This document shows, in pieces, positions 48,578-61,079 of a stretch of 64,000 nt of DNA. Position numbers and translations under genes: made by a program. The notes beneath the pieces were generated by a model, which saw only the letters and a list, made by a program, of their open reading frames with translations, made no database searches and had not been told where the DNA came from. Origin of the DNA: Hetaerina americana (taxonomy: Eukaryota; Arthropoda; Insecta; Odonata; Calopterygidae); contig JAKTNV010000004.1 in assembly GCA_022747635.1 (NCBI GenBank), positions 84,549,552 through 84,613,551 of the forward strand, in the 5' to 3' direction. Positions within the stretch are counted from its first letter, which is position 1. Each line of letters begins with the position of its first letter.

Positions 48578-50990
48578 TCTACCGGTTAAGGTAAGTATTG
48601 AATGGGCACCACTACCAAATGCATATTTTGGGACTCCTAACAAAACACAATCCAGCAACCTACTCTACATCAAGTCCCATTCCATCTCTTTGTACTTCCT
48701 TTCACCCTTCATCCCGTCCAGCATGTCTATCCTGTTCCTTCCCTTTTCTCGTTTGCCTAACACTATCCCCTCTAACACAGTCTTCAACATCCCACTGCCA
48801 ATCAATACGCCTTTCATCCACTTTTCCTGCCTCCATAGGATTTCTCCCAACAAACGCCTCTCCTCGCCCACCATACCTAGTACTTCTTCATTTGTTTTCC
48901 TTTCGGGTAATTACGTCTCCTCCATTCTTCCCCACGCTCAGATTTCGAAAGCCTCCTGCTTCAGTGACCACGTTTCCACGCCGTACACAGCTACGCTCCA
49001 TATCAAAGCTTTTACGAGTCTTTTCTTAATATCCTTGCTCAACATCCCTTTCATCAACACCGTCCTCCTTGTGGAAACCTCTTTGCCTGCGCAATTCATC
49101 TTCTTACGTCCTTACTTCTCATACCGAGCTGGTCCAAAACACTTTCGAGACACGTGAAATTTTCTACTTGCCATAGTTTTTGCCATTCAATTTTAATGTT
49201 TCTGGCTTAGACTTTTTCTTTCTGAAATATCATATAACCATTTTTTTATTTATATTAATTCTCATCCCATACCTGTCGCACTGAATTTCCAATTCACTCA
49301 GCAATGCTTGCAACCTCTTGCCTGACAGGCAAACTAGAGCTTGGTCATCAGCAAACCTAAAGAATTACGTATTCCCCTCCGACTTTCATTCCTACCTCCA
49401 TCTTCCCATGCCCCTTTTATCATTTCATCCACACATATGTTCAACAGCGACGGTGACAATGGACAACGCTATCTTGCACCTCTTTCTAACACTGCCCGTC
49501 CGGATTCTCCGTTCCCCACTCGCACCTGAGCAGTCTGAGACATGTACAGATTATGGATAAGCCCCCTGTCCTTTCAATCTATTCCTATTTCCTGCAATAA
49601 ACTCATTAATTTTTCCCAATTCACTCTATAGAACGCTTTTTCGAAATCTACGAAACAGGCAAATACCTCCTGGTTGTGTTCTATATTCCTCTCGATTAAT
49701 AATCTCATTACTGCAATGGCATCACGCGTACCTCTCTCCTTCCTAAACCCAAACTGATCATCCCCTAAGTAATCATTTGCCCTACTCTCTATCCCTTTCT
49801 TTATATCTGTTTATGATCCTGAGAACAACTTCAGCTGTGTGGGATATCAAACTCATCGTCCTGTAGTCCTCACATGACGTGGCCTTTACCTTTTTCGGAA
49901 TAGGAACTTACAATGATCTCACAAAGTCTTCCGGCCAGATTCCTTCCTCGTAAATACTACGGATCAGCCCATATAGCCTCTTCCTCCCACATTTTCCTAA
50001 GCATTTTAAAAGTTCCGCAGGAATGTTATCCACCCCCACGGTCTTATTTAGTTTCATCTCCCTTAATGCTTTTTATATCTCATCGTCGAGTATGCCTGGA
50101 CCTAACCTATCTTCCTCTACGTCAAGTTCCTTTCCAATGTCTAACTTTTTTAGTCTAAGTTCTTTACTTTACAGTTCTTCTATATACTCCTTCCGTCTCC
50201 CTTGGGTCTTTCCTGCGTCAACTATTATCTTACCCGCCTTATCTCTAACTGTTAGCATAGATCTTCCTTTCTTACTTCCCGATAAAGATTTAACTTTGCT
50301 ATACAGCGCACCAATTTCACCCTTCCTCTGCAGACTTGCCATATCCTCACACTGCGTCTTCCGCCATGTTTCTTATGCTTTATTTTTTGCCCGCCTCAAT
50401 TTATTGTTTAACTTTTTGTTCTTCATTTTACCTAACTGTATTTACATTCTTCCCTTTCCTCCGCTCAGCCATCTTGGTAATCATCTCATCCGTGATCCAT
50501 TGTTTCCTAGTCCTTTTCGCGTTAAGGGTTCCAATAGTGTCTTTTACGGCTTTCGATAACCCTTCTTTGATTCTTCCCCATTTTTCTTTGATAGTACTCA
50601 GCTCTTTGTCATCCTTCATGATTTCCTCTACAGCCTGTTTGTACTCCTTCCTTTTCAATCCATTTAATGCTTCTACATTCCATTTTCTAACCTTTCTTAT
50701 CTTTTTGAAACGGACGCTACATTTCATAACAAATTTCTTGTTATATTCCCATTTTATTTCAATCGTACTCAGCTCTTTACCGTCATCCATGATTTTCTCT
50801 ACAGCCTGCCGACAATCCTTCTATCTTTCATTTCCCGATCCGCCGCCCCTGCCTTATATTTTTGAAGTGGACGCTACACTCATAACAACTAAATTGTGGT
50901 CGGTGCCCACATACGCTCCCAGTAAGCTGTGCGGATTGATCACACTGTTCCAGAATCTGTACCTAACCATAATACACTGTTATTTAACTG
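48578..50990 (-). pseudogene. LINE ORF2 relic (endonuclease end, RT, C-terminus), copy A
   Basis: The longest LINE relic here, read on the minus strand from 50990 to 48578. It starts with the end of an apurinic-type endonuclease (TDHNLVV-like, ~50900). A Lys/Glu-rich linker follows (frame 50428-50790: EALNGLKRKEYKQAVEEIM, KQWITDEMITKMAERRKGK). Next come the RT motifs: ACFVDFEKAF (motif A, ~49626-49662), GAR*RCPLSPSLL with a stop in place of Gln (~49455-49480), and RFADDQAL (~49339-49360). The C-terminal region contains MVGEERRLLGEILWRQEKW and GKREKGRNRIDMLDG (frame 48665-48874). Many stops and frameshifts make it inactive. The 3' end CTACCGGTTAAGG (48583-48595) is shared with copies at 5.1 and 57.8 kb. 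The longer plus-strand frames here (48598-49157, 50023-51025) are antisense. Confidence 0.88.
50585..50930. repeat. Tandem duplication inside LINE relic
   Basis: A segment of ~170 bp occurs twice in tandem. GTACTCAGCTCTTT is at 50594 and again at 50765, and GGACGCTAC at 50712 and 50870. In protein terms the linker AVExIMxDxKELSTI is repeated. Slight length differences show later indels. It is a private duplication of this copy or its lineage. Confidence 0.75.
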
Positions 50991-53900
50991 ATCCCTTTTT
51001 GAGTCAAATGACATTTTCCATGTAATATTTTGCATGTTTATATTATTTGTTGCGGGACGCTGCGTGGGCTACGTTTCTTCCGGCTTCTAATCTTTAACCT
51101 ATTTCGTATGAATGACCCTAACAGGAGAAATTACCATTACTCCTACCAGCACAGCTATAGGGGTCATCGGAACGCAAAAGCTCTTCCACAACATCAAGGT
51201 TGTAGTCCATTAGAGGGCGTGCTCTTATTACGGAGTAGTTATTTTTATCTTTTGTTTCAGCTCTTACGGTTTGAACAATGTGCATTTTGATTTTATAAGT
51301 CCTTTTTTCTTTTCTTAATTTTTATTTATGTTGATTATGTACTTGAAATGAGGTCAGTTGCGGGGGTAAGTCATCTCAAATAAAGGATTTGCCACGAACC
51401 CTCACACTCGCCACGGGAGAAGGCGTTCGTCTAGCTCTTATTCTCTCTCTCTCTCTCTCCCTCTCTCCCTTCGATTCTATTCTCATGCATTCCCTATCGA
51501 ACTCAACTCCATTGTCTCTTCCCTCGCTTCTTTCAACCATCCCTCCTCGTCTTAATGAGATCCCTCCCGCCTACGCCACGTCACCCTCCCCATGGCAACG
51601 CCCTTGCGATGGGGTAACAACACTCCCTTGGACTCGATAATAATGATCGGAGGAGGTACTCGCGAAAGGGGTGCATGCCGTGAGGCACCTGTGCCAAGGG
51701 CGGTCCGGTTCACACGGTGAACCGTCGACATTGACCTGTGTAAGTGCTTTGATCCCGCCAAGTGTCGCACTACCTCTCGGAGAAAAAAAGGGATTATTTC
51801 ATTTGCAAAGAATGATCTGCACCCATTACGTTGTTTTCCTTTCCAAGGTTTCTCGATTCTTGGAATGGAAAGAGGAGCAGTTTCCCAAGCTACCTTGCTC
51901 ACTACAGATCCTCTTCCTTCTTTCATGAATTCCTCCATCGATGTTTCTCCAATTTAAAGATCTTATCACGGTTTCAAGTCAAATGTTCAATGGCTTTTCA
52001 GTATTGTGCCTCCGATAAGCCCAAATAATTTTTGGTTCGCGTTTCTTAAATGTTTTCTCATAACATTTTCCTAGAACAGTTTATTTAGTTACTGTCCATA
52101 TCCATTCTATTTGCAAATCTGTGATACTGTGAACCTGTATATCCAATAGCGCAGTACTTTTTTTTGGGAGGTTTTTCCCCCTTCTTACGACCATTTCCAC
52201 CTTAGTTGATCAAAAACAAACTCTTTGTTTAAGTTTTCATCACACAGTTTCTTCCATTTTTGGTTTCATGAAAGAGCTCATTCATTTATTTTTGAATTTT
52301 TGAACGTAATACCCCTAAGTTATCAATGTTTTCATATATTAATTGAAGCATAGAAGGTGTATCTATTTCTCGGAGTACGGATGAAAGTCATTTTATTTAT
52401 TAAAAAAGGCTTTTAAAATCAATTAATATTTTGCAATAATTTATTTTTCAAGTTTTTCGAGGACTGATTTTATCAGCTTTCTTACCAAATGGCATCCCTC
52501 AGTGTATCAAAATAAGTGAAGCTCTTCTCATTAAAAGGAGCTCTTCTATCAAACATTAACGATAATTTCAAGCTATAACACTGGCTTTTTATCCAGAGAT
52601 TCATAAACCAATTTGAAAGCGTCACGACGACGCCTCTTTGTGCGACCACTTTCTTGACGAACAAGTCAGCCTTAGTCTCAGCGTTACTGAGGTGGTAAAT
52701 AAAATTATCAAATGAGTCATTTCTGCCAGAATGGCATCATGATGTAGTTATAACTACCGTATCGCTCAGGGCTACTGGGGTTGTTTCACGGCCATGCAAC
52801 TCAGAAACCGCGGCCGCAGTATCATTGAAGTGAATAAAGAAACTAATGGCATTCTTCAATTCAAGTGGAGTAACTATAAAGTCCTCAAATATTGATTGTT
52901 TTAAAGGATTAATGGATCAACCACTTGAGATTCACATAGGTTTGGCCGTGGCAGTAGTATAATGCCTCTAATAAATAAATCATCATATGATGAATACGTA
53001 ATCTGAAAATATATTAGGATTAAAGATATCGCATGGTTCAAATTACACCATTAAATCCACATTGCATGAGTATTCATATGCACATGTAGAACCTGCAAAG
53101 GAGATGAAGGTCGCGTTATGGGTTGTCATCCTAATCGGTGTCTCTGAGGGTGCGAGATGAAAAAAGATGGATGTTTGAAGTTGGCCACGCTTAGCGGCGT
53201 TTTAATCGCGAGGTTGTGATGGAAGAGCAGTTGAAGTTTGAAGGGCGCGCACTACTTCCTCCTGTCCCGGTAAGGGAAAAGGAATCGGAGAAGTAGGGCA
53301 CGTTCAAAGGGAAGGAGGTGTTTGAGTCACCGCAGCGCATACACAGGCTATTTGCAGGGGAATCGACAAACCCTTTTCGGCGGTGCTTAACAACAGACTC
53401 CCTCCCCCCTTTCCGCGCCTTCTCCTGCAAAACCGAAAAGAAGCGCCTTGATAGGACGAGAAGCTATTAGTGCCGTCACATGGTTAACAAATTTGATCTA
53501 GAAGCCTTTATGTACTCGTACAATGTCCCTCGCAGTGAAGTGGGCGCTAACCATTAAGGACTAATCTCTCATTTAATTTATTGGAAACAGTAAAAGGACT
53601 AACCCTTATTTTACCATTGTGAAATAAATTCCATTTCAATTACATATGTTATGGTGACCTCCTCTGTTAGAGCTGAAAAATGGATTTTTAATACCAGTGT
53701 ATAAAATAATTAATCCATTCTAAAGGTAAGTCTTGAAAACGCTTATTTTTCGTGATTAAAATTATACCATTTATCACGAATGTGAGCATACTATCAAAAA
53801 TATTTTATCTGATTTAAATCAAAAATAATTTCGAATTTATTTGGGTATATTCAGTAAATTCCTCAAAAACAGCTCCAATTGCATAAATATCTTCCTTCTT

Positions 53901-53999
53901 GATCTCCTTAAAATTATCTTGAAGCGGAAATATAATTTCTCCTCCCCTCATGGGAATGATAAACAGAAATTATTTTTAATTATGATCCAACCCAACGAT

Positions 54000-54006
<7 letters not shown>
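50991..54006. other. Unassigned sequence with CT-rich tract
   Basis: A (CT)n tract with interruptions lies at ~51440-51470 within a pyrimidine-rich, GC-richer patch (51.38-51.8 kb). Frames at 51389-51640, 51552-51938 and 53191-53430 are unrecognised. The minus frame ending at 52482 can be extended upstream of its Met to about 52737 (~84 codons; VKKVVAQRGVVVTLSNWF) but I do not recognise it. Confidence 0.5.
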
Positions 54007-54078
<72 letters not shown>

Positions 54079-54079
54079 T
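54007..54079. repeat. (TA)n-(CA)n microsatellite
   Basis: About 62 bp of uninterrupted TA dinucleotide followed by ~10 bp of CA. It produces a spurious alternating Tyr/Ile tail in the frame 53841-54089. Confidence 0.98.
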
Positions 54080-56520
54080 TTACCAATAAGCTATTAATCC
54101 CTCTCTATTCAAGAACAATGTTTTATCTGCATTACGAACGACAAGTATTTAAATTTATGAATGAAACTTGAACGATACTTTTCTCTGAAAAGGAGTCTTT
54201 TGGATAATTTGGTTTTCACTGTTACTGAAATAGAGATTTTAACTTTTATTCCTAGAGAGTTATTTCAAGGAATTCTTTTGTATTAAATATACGACTCTTG
54301 TCATAAGTAACTCACGCAATAGAAAAACATGAGGAGTTGAAAAAATATTTGGATCGTAAAAATAGTGTGTGCGCGTTTTTTAAGGCTCGGAAGTTGATTA
54401 AGTTGTCCGTAATGATCTTATCCGAAGAAAATTCATTTTCTACCAATTTTTCTCATTTTTTATCAATGCATCAACGATAATTTTTAAATAATTTTAAACA
54501 TGTTTAAAAAGTTTTTTGCCTCAATAAAGCAATGGTATTGGGAAGGTTTCGAGAGAGACTGGACACACTGCGCCTTGCTCGAGGGTAGGACACATTCAAA
54601 AATCAACCCTTTAATATCCGTTTTTATACGTGGCTCCTCTATGCTGCGACCTCACACCCCTCTCTTGGTTTGTGCTTGAGCCCCCGAGCCCTTACGGCGT
54701 AACCTCTGCGCGTAACGCATCGGAAGGCGACTGAAGCTTCTGGAGGGCGATTGAAGCGGAGTGGAAATGTAGGTCTCGTAAATCTGAGCGAAGGAGAGAC
54801 GGTGATTGAAATACTTGGCGTGGCCGTCTCCTTCCAACTCCAAATGTATCTGTGTTTTTTGGCTTCAGCGTGTGACCTCATTTTTGTTCCTCAGGCCCGT
54901 GCATAATCTTGACGCAATAACATTTCCAATAATTCCCCTTCTCGTCAACTTCCGCTTTCCGGTATTTGGGGAACTTAGATGAGCATCCTGGAAGATTTTA
55001 TATTACAATAATTTTCTAAGGTGGTGGAGAAACTCGAAATAGCACATAAAACCTTTGTTTCGACACCTCCTGACTAGTGTTGAGACATTTCATTCATAAA
55101 ATTATCATAGCACCACTATCCTCAGCTAATGTGTGAGAATTCTTATAGATTGGTTGAGCATTTTTTTTCATTTAATCTAAGAATCACTATGCCCCTGAGA
55201 TGTTAATTCATTACAGAAGAGAGTAAAAATACGCAGAGAAAAAAATCCGCTAGAAAAATATGGTCCCTTTCTATTTGTGGCATCGCGGTGTATAATTCGA
55301 ATTCATAAAGCTATGCGTATACCAATATTATAATACACAAATAATTTCAAGACAACACAAAAAGGGAGTAATTATTTAAATAAAATCTAGGAAGCCACGC
55401 AGATTGCATGAATATGGTGGAGGGGAAAGATTTGACGTTGAATGGAAAGAAATGAATCATGCAGTAGAGTTGAAGAATGGTTTATTGTATCTATTTCTGA
55501 GTGCTATAATATTCACTACTTGGTTAGATGGGGTTATAAATTGGTATGCTTAATCCCTTGTTCCATTACCAACTGCCTAAACTTGTAGGCAGACTACTAT
55601 TTATAATGACAAGTATTTGTATAATAAAGGTCAAGTATTATTAAAAATATTTTTACGGTGCATCTATTGCCGATTCAGGCATTGTAGCATTAGGCCAGGT
55701 AGTATTATGTACAGCGAGTTTAACCTAATCCTAAGCGATCCCTTCTTATTGAAATTATTTTAAATTTTGTGTATCGGTTTATTGGTTTCACTGATAATGG
55801 ATTTTGTTACATGTTAATACGCATTGGTGTTAGACATAAGTGTAGGTCTCGTACAGTCAGGGTATTCATGTCAAAAGTTGTATATACGATTATTTATTTT
55901 TCGATTGCATTGCTTTCACATCTTCAACCCGAGCCGGGTTAAGATTGAAACTATGGTGTCTGTCTACATCGGACCCGTCCTGAAATATTTTCCAATTTTG
56001 GCCAATGAACTTGTATTTTTACACCCTAATAAGCAAATTAGGAAGTTTACTTTATTAATCTTTTATTAATTAGTATTTAAATATGAATATAAGGTAAGTT
56101 TTTATTAAATGAAACTTATAATAAGTATAAATAACGTATAAGAGTAAAACATTATATTAAATGACTTTATTTTTCGCGCTAATATAACATACTATATGTA
56201 TGTAAAATAGGGTGACGAAATTAAACCTATGTACCGACACTAATTGGGTGGCCCTGAAATTTTGACGTTTTGTTGCGTAATATCTTATTTCATTATCTTT
56301 ATTTCGTCTATCTCACATATCCTGGCAAGTCTCATTCCAAGAAATTCACTCAATAACCTAAACATGGTGAACATCTTGTTGAAAGTTTAATCTACGTAAT
56401 TGGAAAAGTTTTAATTTGATTTTTTTACCCTCAGAATGTTAGCAAAGTTAGAATTTTAATGAAGACTGGCGGTTACCGAACTTGACCAGTTAAAATAACG
56501 TTGTATCTTCAGTAAGTTCA
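54080..56520. other. Unassigned sequence
   Basis: Mostly AT-rich. 54.62-54.9 kb is GC-richer with overlapping minus frames (54639-54881, 54652-54843) lacking any domain. The frame 55824-56069 is unrecognised. Confidence 0.5.
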
Positions 56521-56522
56521 TA

Positions 56523-57600
56523 CGAGGTGGTATCGTTAACTCTTAATTATTAATAAAAACTAATTGAGATAGAAATTTATGTATTATTTACAATTCTTAA
56601 CATTGAATAGTCACCATTCAGAATTATACATATCTCCCAGCGTTTCTTGGCTTTTCGTAGGCCGTAATTTTAGAACTCAGCAGAATGCGTCAAAACCCAA
56701 TGCTACACAATCAATAACGTAGTTTTTTACCGAATCTCCGACTCTGCAACGGTTTTTTACGTTCCGGGAATAGTATAAAGTTGCTTGGGGCGAGATCGAG
56801 AAAATAGGATGAATGCAGCACAATTTCAACGCCACATCGCTATGATTCCTCAGGCGCACCTCGGCAAGAAGACGAATGCCTTTGGTGATCATACCGTGCC
56901 GTTTCTTTCTCATACCATCACGCAGTTTGTTCAGCAGTGTGCAGTAATAGGCAACAGTGACGTTCTGATCCTCCTCCAGGTAGTCTATCAAGAGGACTCT
57001 ACGACAGGCGCCCCAAAAATAAGCATGACCTTCCCTGCAGACTTCTACACCTTAGCCTTCTTGTGGGGAGGTGTGTCAATATGCTTCCACTCCTTGCTCA
57101 TCTCTTTGGTCTCTGTATCATATCGATAGATCCAAGGTTCATCCATGCTTACTCTGCAACCAAAAATGTTCTCTTCGCTTTTTCCCAAAATATAAAACAT
57201 TTCCCTTCATAGATCGTGCCGTGTTTGCTCATAAAAAAGGGTCAGTAGTCGTGGAACTCAGCCTGCTGTCAACTTTGACATGTGAAGTTATTCATGAATA
57301 ATTTTCACACAAAGCTGTAACTAAGATCATTAATTTCATTCATAATAATTATGATGGCTTCTCTTCGGTTTAACAGGGTTAATTACTCCACTTTCTTTGC
57401 TGTGGTAGCAACTTCCATGAGTAATGGTCCTCCACTTCTTGGATCGTCTGTGAGAGACTTGTGCCTGTCTGAAAATTCCTTTTCCCCCTCACAACTATTT
57501 TATATAGAGGACTATTATTTTCATAAACAGCCATCACAGTGGGATTTCCTAGACCTGTAAATTTTCAAGTGAAGGAACTTGATTAACTTTTGAGGCTCTA
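56523..57600 (-). mobile_element. mariner-like relic, near full coding length
   Basis: The left terminus CGAGGTGGTATCGTTAAC follows TA (56521-56522) and aligns with the left terminus of the element at 22620. The right end is not certain (57560-57600). The minus strand encodes scattered transposase motifs along most of the length. Among them is PWIYRYDTETKE, preceded by MDE, corresponding to the first catalytic Asp (~57120-57150). Confidence 0.75.
56600..57560 (-). pseudogene. mariner transposase pseudogene
   Basis: Readable minus-strand pieces, in order: DDPRSGGPLLMEVATTAKK, then MDEPWIYRYDTETKE (first catalytic Asp retained), PPHKKAK, and in the frame 56677-56991 IDYLEEDQNVTVAYYCTLLN and KLRDGMRKKRHGM. 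LLAEVRLRNH stands where LLQDNAPVH is expected (second Asp lost). PIFSISPQATLYYS stands where a YSPDLAPSDYFLF motif is expected (third Asp lost). WEICIILNGDY is the C-terminus. Stops and frameshifts separate the pieces. Same lineage as the 22.6 kb relic by its terminal sequence. Inactive. Confidence 0.8.
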
Positions 57601-57761
57601 TCTCCATGTTGATAGTTGCTTCAATATGCGGCTTCCTGAAGGAGAAAAATATTTTAATCAATAACTTTAAATCACAAAATCATGTATAAAAGGCTTAATA
57701 ATTATGTAGATTCATTTTATCCAAATTTCCATATTTATTCGTAATTATATTATTATAAGGA

Positions 57762-58370
57762 AATCTACCGGTTAAGGTATGGTTTTTGGATGGACACAAC
57801 TACCAAACAAATATTTTGTGACTCCCAACAAAACACAATCCAGCAGTCTATTCTACTTCAGATCCCTCTTTATCTCTGAGTATTTCCTTCCTCCCTTCAT
57901 CCCGTCCAACATCCATAACCTCTCCCTGCCCTCTCCTCGTTTGCCTAACATTCTCCCTTCTATTAGAGTCTTCAACATCCCACTGCCGATCAATACGCCC
58001 ATCATCCACTTTTCCTGCCTCCATAGGATTTCTCCCAACAAACCCCTCTCTTCGCCCACCATACCAAGTACTTCCTCATTTGTTTTCCTGTCGGTCCATT
58101 TCACCTTCTCCATTCTTCTCCCCACCCACATTTCAAAAGCCTCCAGTCTACATCTATCTTCCTGCTTCAGTGACCACGTTTCCGCGCCGTACATAGCTAT
58201 GCTTCATATCAAAGTGTTAGTGATTTAACCTTGCTGTATAGTGCACCAATTTCACCCTTCTTTTGCAAACTTTCCATATACTCGCACTGCGTCTTCCTCC
58301 GTCATTTTTTTTGTTTTTTTTTGTAGCCCATCGCAATTTATTATTTAACTCGCTCTCGCTATCTTTAGTC
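57762..58370 (-). pseudogene. LINE relic with internal deletion, copy B
   Basis: The minus-strand frame 57853-58194 is the best-preserved C-terminal domain of this LINE: MYGAETWSLKQEDRCRLEAF, EMWVGRRMEKVKWTDRKTNE, EVLGMVGEERGLLGEILW and GKRGEGRERLWMLDGMKGG. Its 3' end CTACCGGTTAAGG (57766-57778) matches copies A and C. To its right, 58222-58370 aligns not with the adjacent part of copy A but with copy A 50285-50430, upstream of the RT. So ~1.27 kb including the whole RT is missing. A non-autonomous dead copy. Confidence 0.85.
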
Positions 58371-60529
58371 AAAAATATAACCACGATAATTAATTCTCTG
58401 GCCTCATCATAACTTTTTAAATATGTTATATAATTAAGTGTTTTCCATTTTCAAGCTTCATGCTTTTTTATGACTACATGTTCCATCTCATTCAACCAGA
58501 AGACGTAGGATGGGCCTCAGGCGAGCTTTAGCTAATCTTAGTTGCGCTCATGAGTTAAGTTCATAGACCTGGTAGACAAAACATAATCTCTGTATGAGGA
58601 AATTTGATTTTTCTGCATTAAACAAATGCCAAAAGCGTTGAAAAATGACGGAAATTCTTGTAACTAAGGGTCAGCATCGGAGTTCAAATTGATTTCAATT
58701 GTTTCCCTAATCCTAAAAAAAATGGGTCCTCATGATATCCAATTCATTCTTTAAATGTGGGAATAGTTTCGATCGGCTCTAATGTCCCATCATTTCACGC
58801 CTATGTCACAATGCACAGCAATTAGAAACCAGAAGAGATGTAATTTACCACCAGTCGTAAATCTGCCGCGCTGATCGTTAGCGAAGGGCAACGTTGCGTC
58901 TGATTGTGACGCGCGCTAAAAGTTGAAACAAGTGAAGGTCGTGCATCAATTTCGAGTGCGCGAGAACGTTTTCTGCTGATCGTAAATCACTTATCGCTGA
59001 TTATCCGAAATGTTCGTCTTACTGAGAGAAGCATAGATTGGAAATGAAGGCTAGATTATTCCTCGATAGCAATTCACAGCACCGATGACAGTACTGTCGA
59101 TAATCAATCCACCTTTTTATCCTTCATTTTGTGTCTTTGTTGAGCCTTAAATTGTGCAAGATATTTAGTGATTCATTTGAAAAATCTCGGCAAATCACAT
59201 GTTTTGCGTGCTAAGACTAGATAAAATTATGGACTACGACAGAAACCGTTTCAGTACAAGATGTGAGCACTCTCTTTGGCAGATATATGTGTATAATTTG
59301 TGAATAATATAATAAGCAAGTCATGTTGGCAAAGTAAAAATGTAAGCCCGGATGAAAGCGTCCCAATTCCCTCAATGATGTGAAACAGTGTACTGTTTGT
59401 TTTCAGACATAAGGTGGCGGGCCAATAAAAGGCTGGCTAGCAAATTTCTCAAGTCAAGTGGCGTCTATTATGACTATTTGTTAATGGCATTGATCAAAAC
59501 CACATAATTAATTTGTTTCAGAGTGATTATCGATCGTTCAATCCTACCTGTTATTTTTAGTCTGATTAATTGCCATATGATGCGTACAAATAGTAACTCT
59601 AATTCTCTTGTAAGGAGTTGGTTCCATAGTGGGTATTCTTTTAATAAACATTAACTTTTGTCAATAATCAACGGGAAAATTACTCTATTAATTTTCCTCA
59701 CAAGGGGGTACTGATCACCATTGCCTGATTGTAAGGGATACACGTTAATCACGTTATACCTCTGCATTTTCAAGCTCCAACCTCAAGCCGAAAAATAAAA
59801 TAGATCTTTTCCTCTGTCACGTTAATTTTCCTCCTCTTTACGGAATTAAACAATCTTCTACAAAGGATGAAAGTGTTTTTTTTTGAGGTCACCTTTATTC
59901 CCCAGCTATCTCATGTCGGTGATAACACTTACTCTCCTGATTGATGTGACTGTTTAGGTAAAGAGGCAAGTTTTATTCGACGAGTATGATCATTATTACA
60001 TTCTTCGAGTGGAAAATCCTTATCGCGTCGTAAGCTTACGGTAAACGACGCGTCGAACTGTTTGTAACTCAAAACGGCTGGGAGATACGTACTACGGTCT
60101 GTCGCTTGAATGAAGGGAAGGGATTATAATTCAGTGGAAATGGCGCGCGAGTGTTCACGGTCGGTACCGAACCCGTCGCAGATTGGCAAGGACCTAATTC
60201 GTGACCACACCATCGTTCCACTCTATTCGCCTTGCCGACGCTCGAATCAGATCAGGGTCGGGCACGGAGCGCCGAGCCACACGGCCGGGAAGGGATCTCC
60301 AGGGCTAGGAAGTGCCCCTCGTCCCTAACGATGTCGCCCTAATCGATGGAGCCGTGATCATGCCTGCAGACGTCACTTTTTTGACGTTCATCAATCTCCT
60401 TTCGACACGCTATATCGTCACCAGTTTTATATCTCTCAGCTTTTGTTTTCCCGCGGATGGATTTCCAGATGATACGAGAGCTTAGGATGTTAATGTTCGT
60501 CAGATATCAAGACTTTTGCGTATACTTTG
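58371..60529. other. Unassigned sequence
   Basis: No frame above 60 codons until 60110-60328, which lies in a GC-richer patch (60.04-60.4 kb) and has no recognisable domain. Confidence 0.5.
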
Positions 60530-60962
60530 TCCGATGAAATATGAGCAACAACCCAAGTTAGCAAAGTTATCAGGGCTTTTCTTCAACCAGTGATCGTCAC
60601 GAAAATGCATGGATATCAACTAAATTGTATTAAAATTTGCAAGAAAAATATTATACAGGTAGTATCATACTTACGTAACATGCAGTATGCAGTATTGCAC
60701 CAACGTGTTGCATACCATGTAAAGCAAATCAATTTAAAATGTTTTCAGGATAATAATTTAGCCGGTGATCGTCACGAAAGTGTATGAATATCAACTAAAT
60801 TTTATAAAACGTTGCACAAAAAATATAATTATGTGTAGTGTTATACTTACGTGTTGATAACCACGTAAAGAAACGCAAGTTTGCAATATTTTCAGGATAT
60901 TTATTTTGTCAGTGATCGTAGCGAAGTTGTGCGCTAACCAGTTATGTAAAACGTTGCCGAAA
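60530..60962. repeat. Degenerate tandem repeat, ~150-175 bp unit
   Basis: Units begin at CCAGTGATCG (60587), CCGGTGATCG (60762) and TCAGTGATCG (60911). The first is ~175 bp and the second ~149 bp, and the third is partial. The sequence just before 60587 resembles a unit end (TTATCAGG, cf. TTTTCAGG), so part of a further unit is likely. Shared blocks include TATCAACTAAATT, TACTTACGT and TTTTCAGGATA. An isolated diverged match (TTTACGTGTTATTAACCGTG) lies near 61.8 kb. Satellite-like, non-coding. Confidence 0.75.
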
Positions 60963-61079
60963 AATTAATTTATGATTTATTTGATTTATTTAAAATTAAA
61001 AATAAGTTCTTGCAGGAACCTGCTGCTACGAAAGGGAGCTGTCGCAAACTTCTTTCTTCGTTTCGGTGAATGAATGAGA

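Noticed and set aside
48598..49157. Plus-strand open frames of 143 and 155 codons
   Set aside because: Antisense of the LINE C-terminal domain; the same shadow frame appears over the copy at 57779-58228.
50023..51025. Long plus-strand open frames (178 and 229 codons)
   Set aside because: They lie antisense to the LINE relic on the minus strand; the predicted proteins are Ser/Leu/Phe-rich and have no family features.
53841..54089. Protein with an alternating Tyr/Ile tail
   Set aside because: The tail is a translated (TA)n microsatellite.
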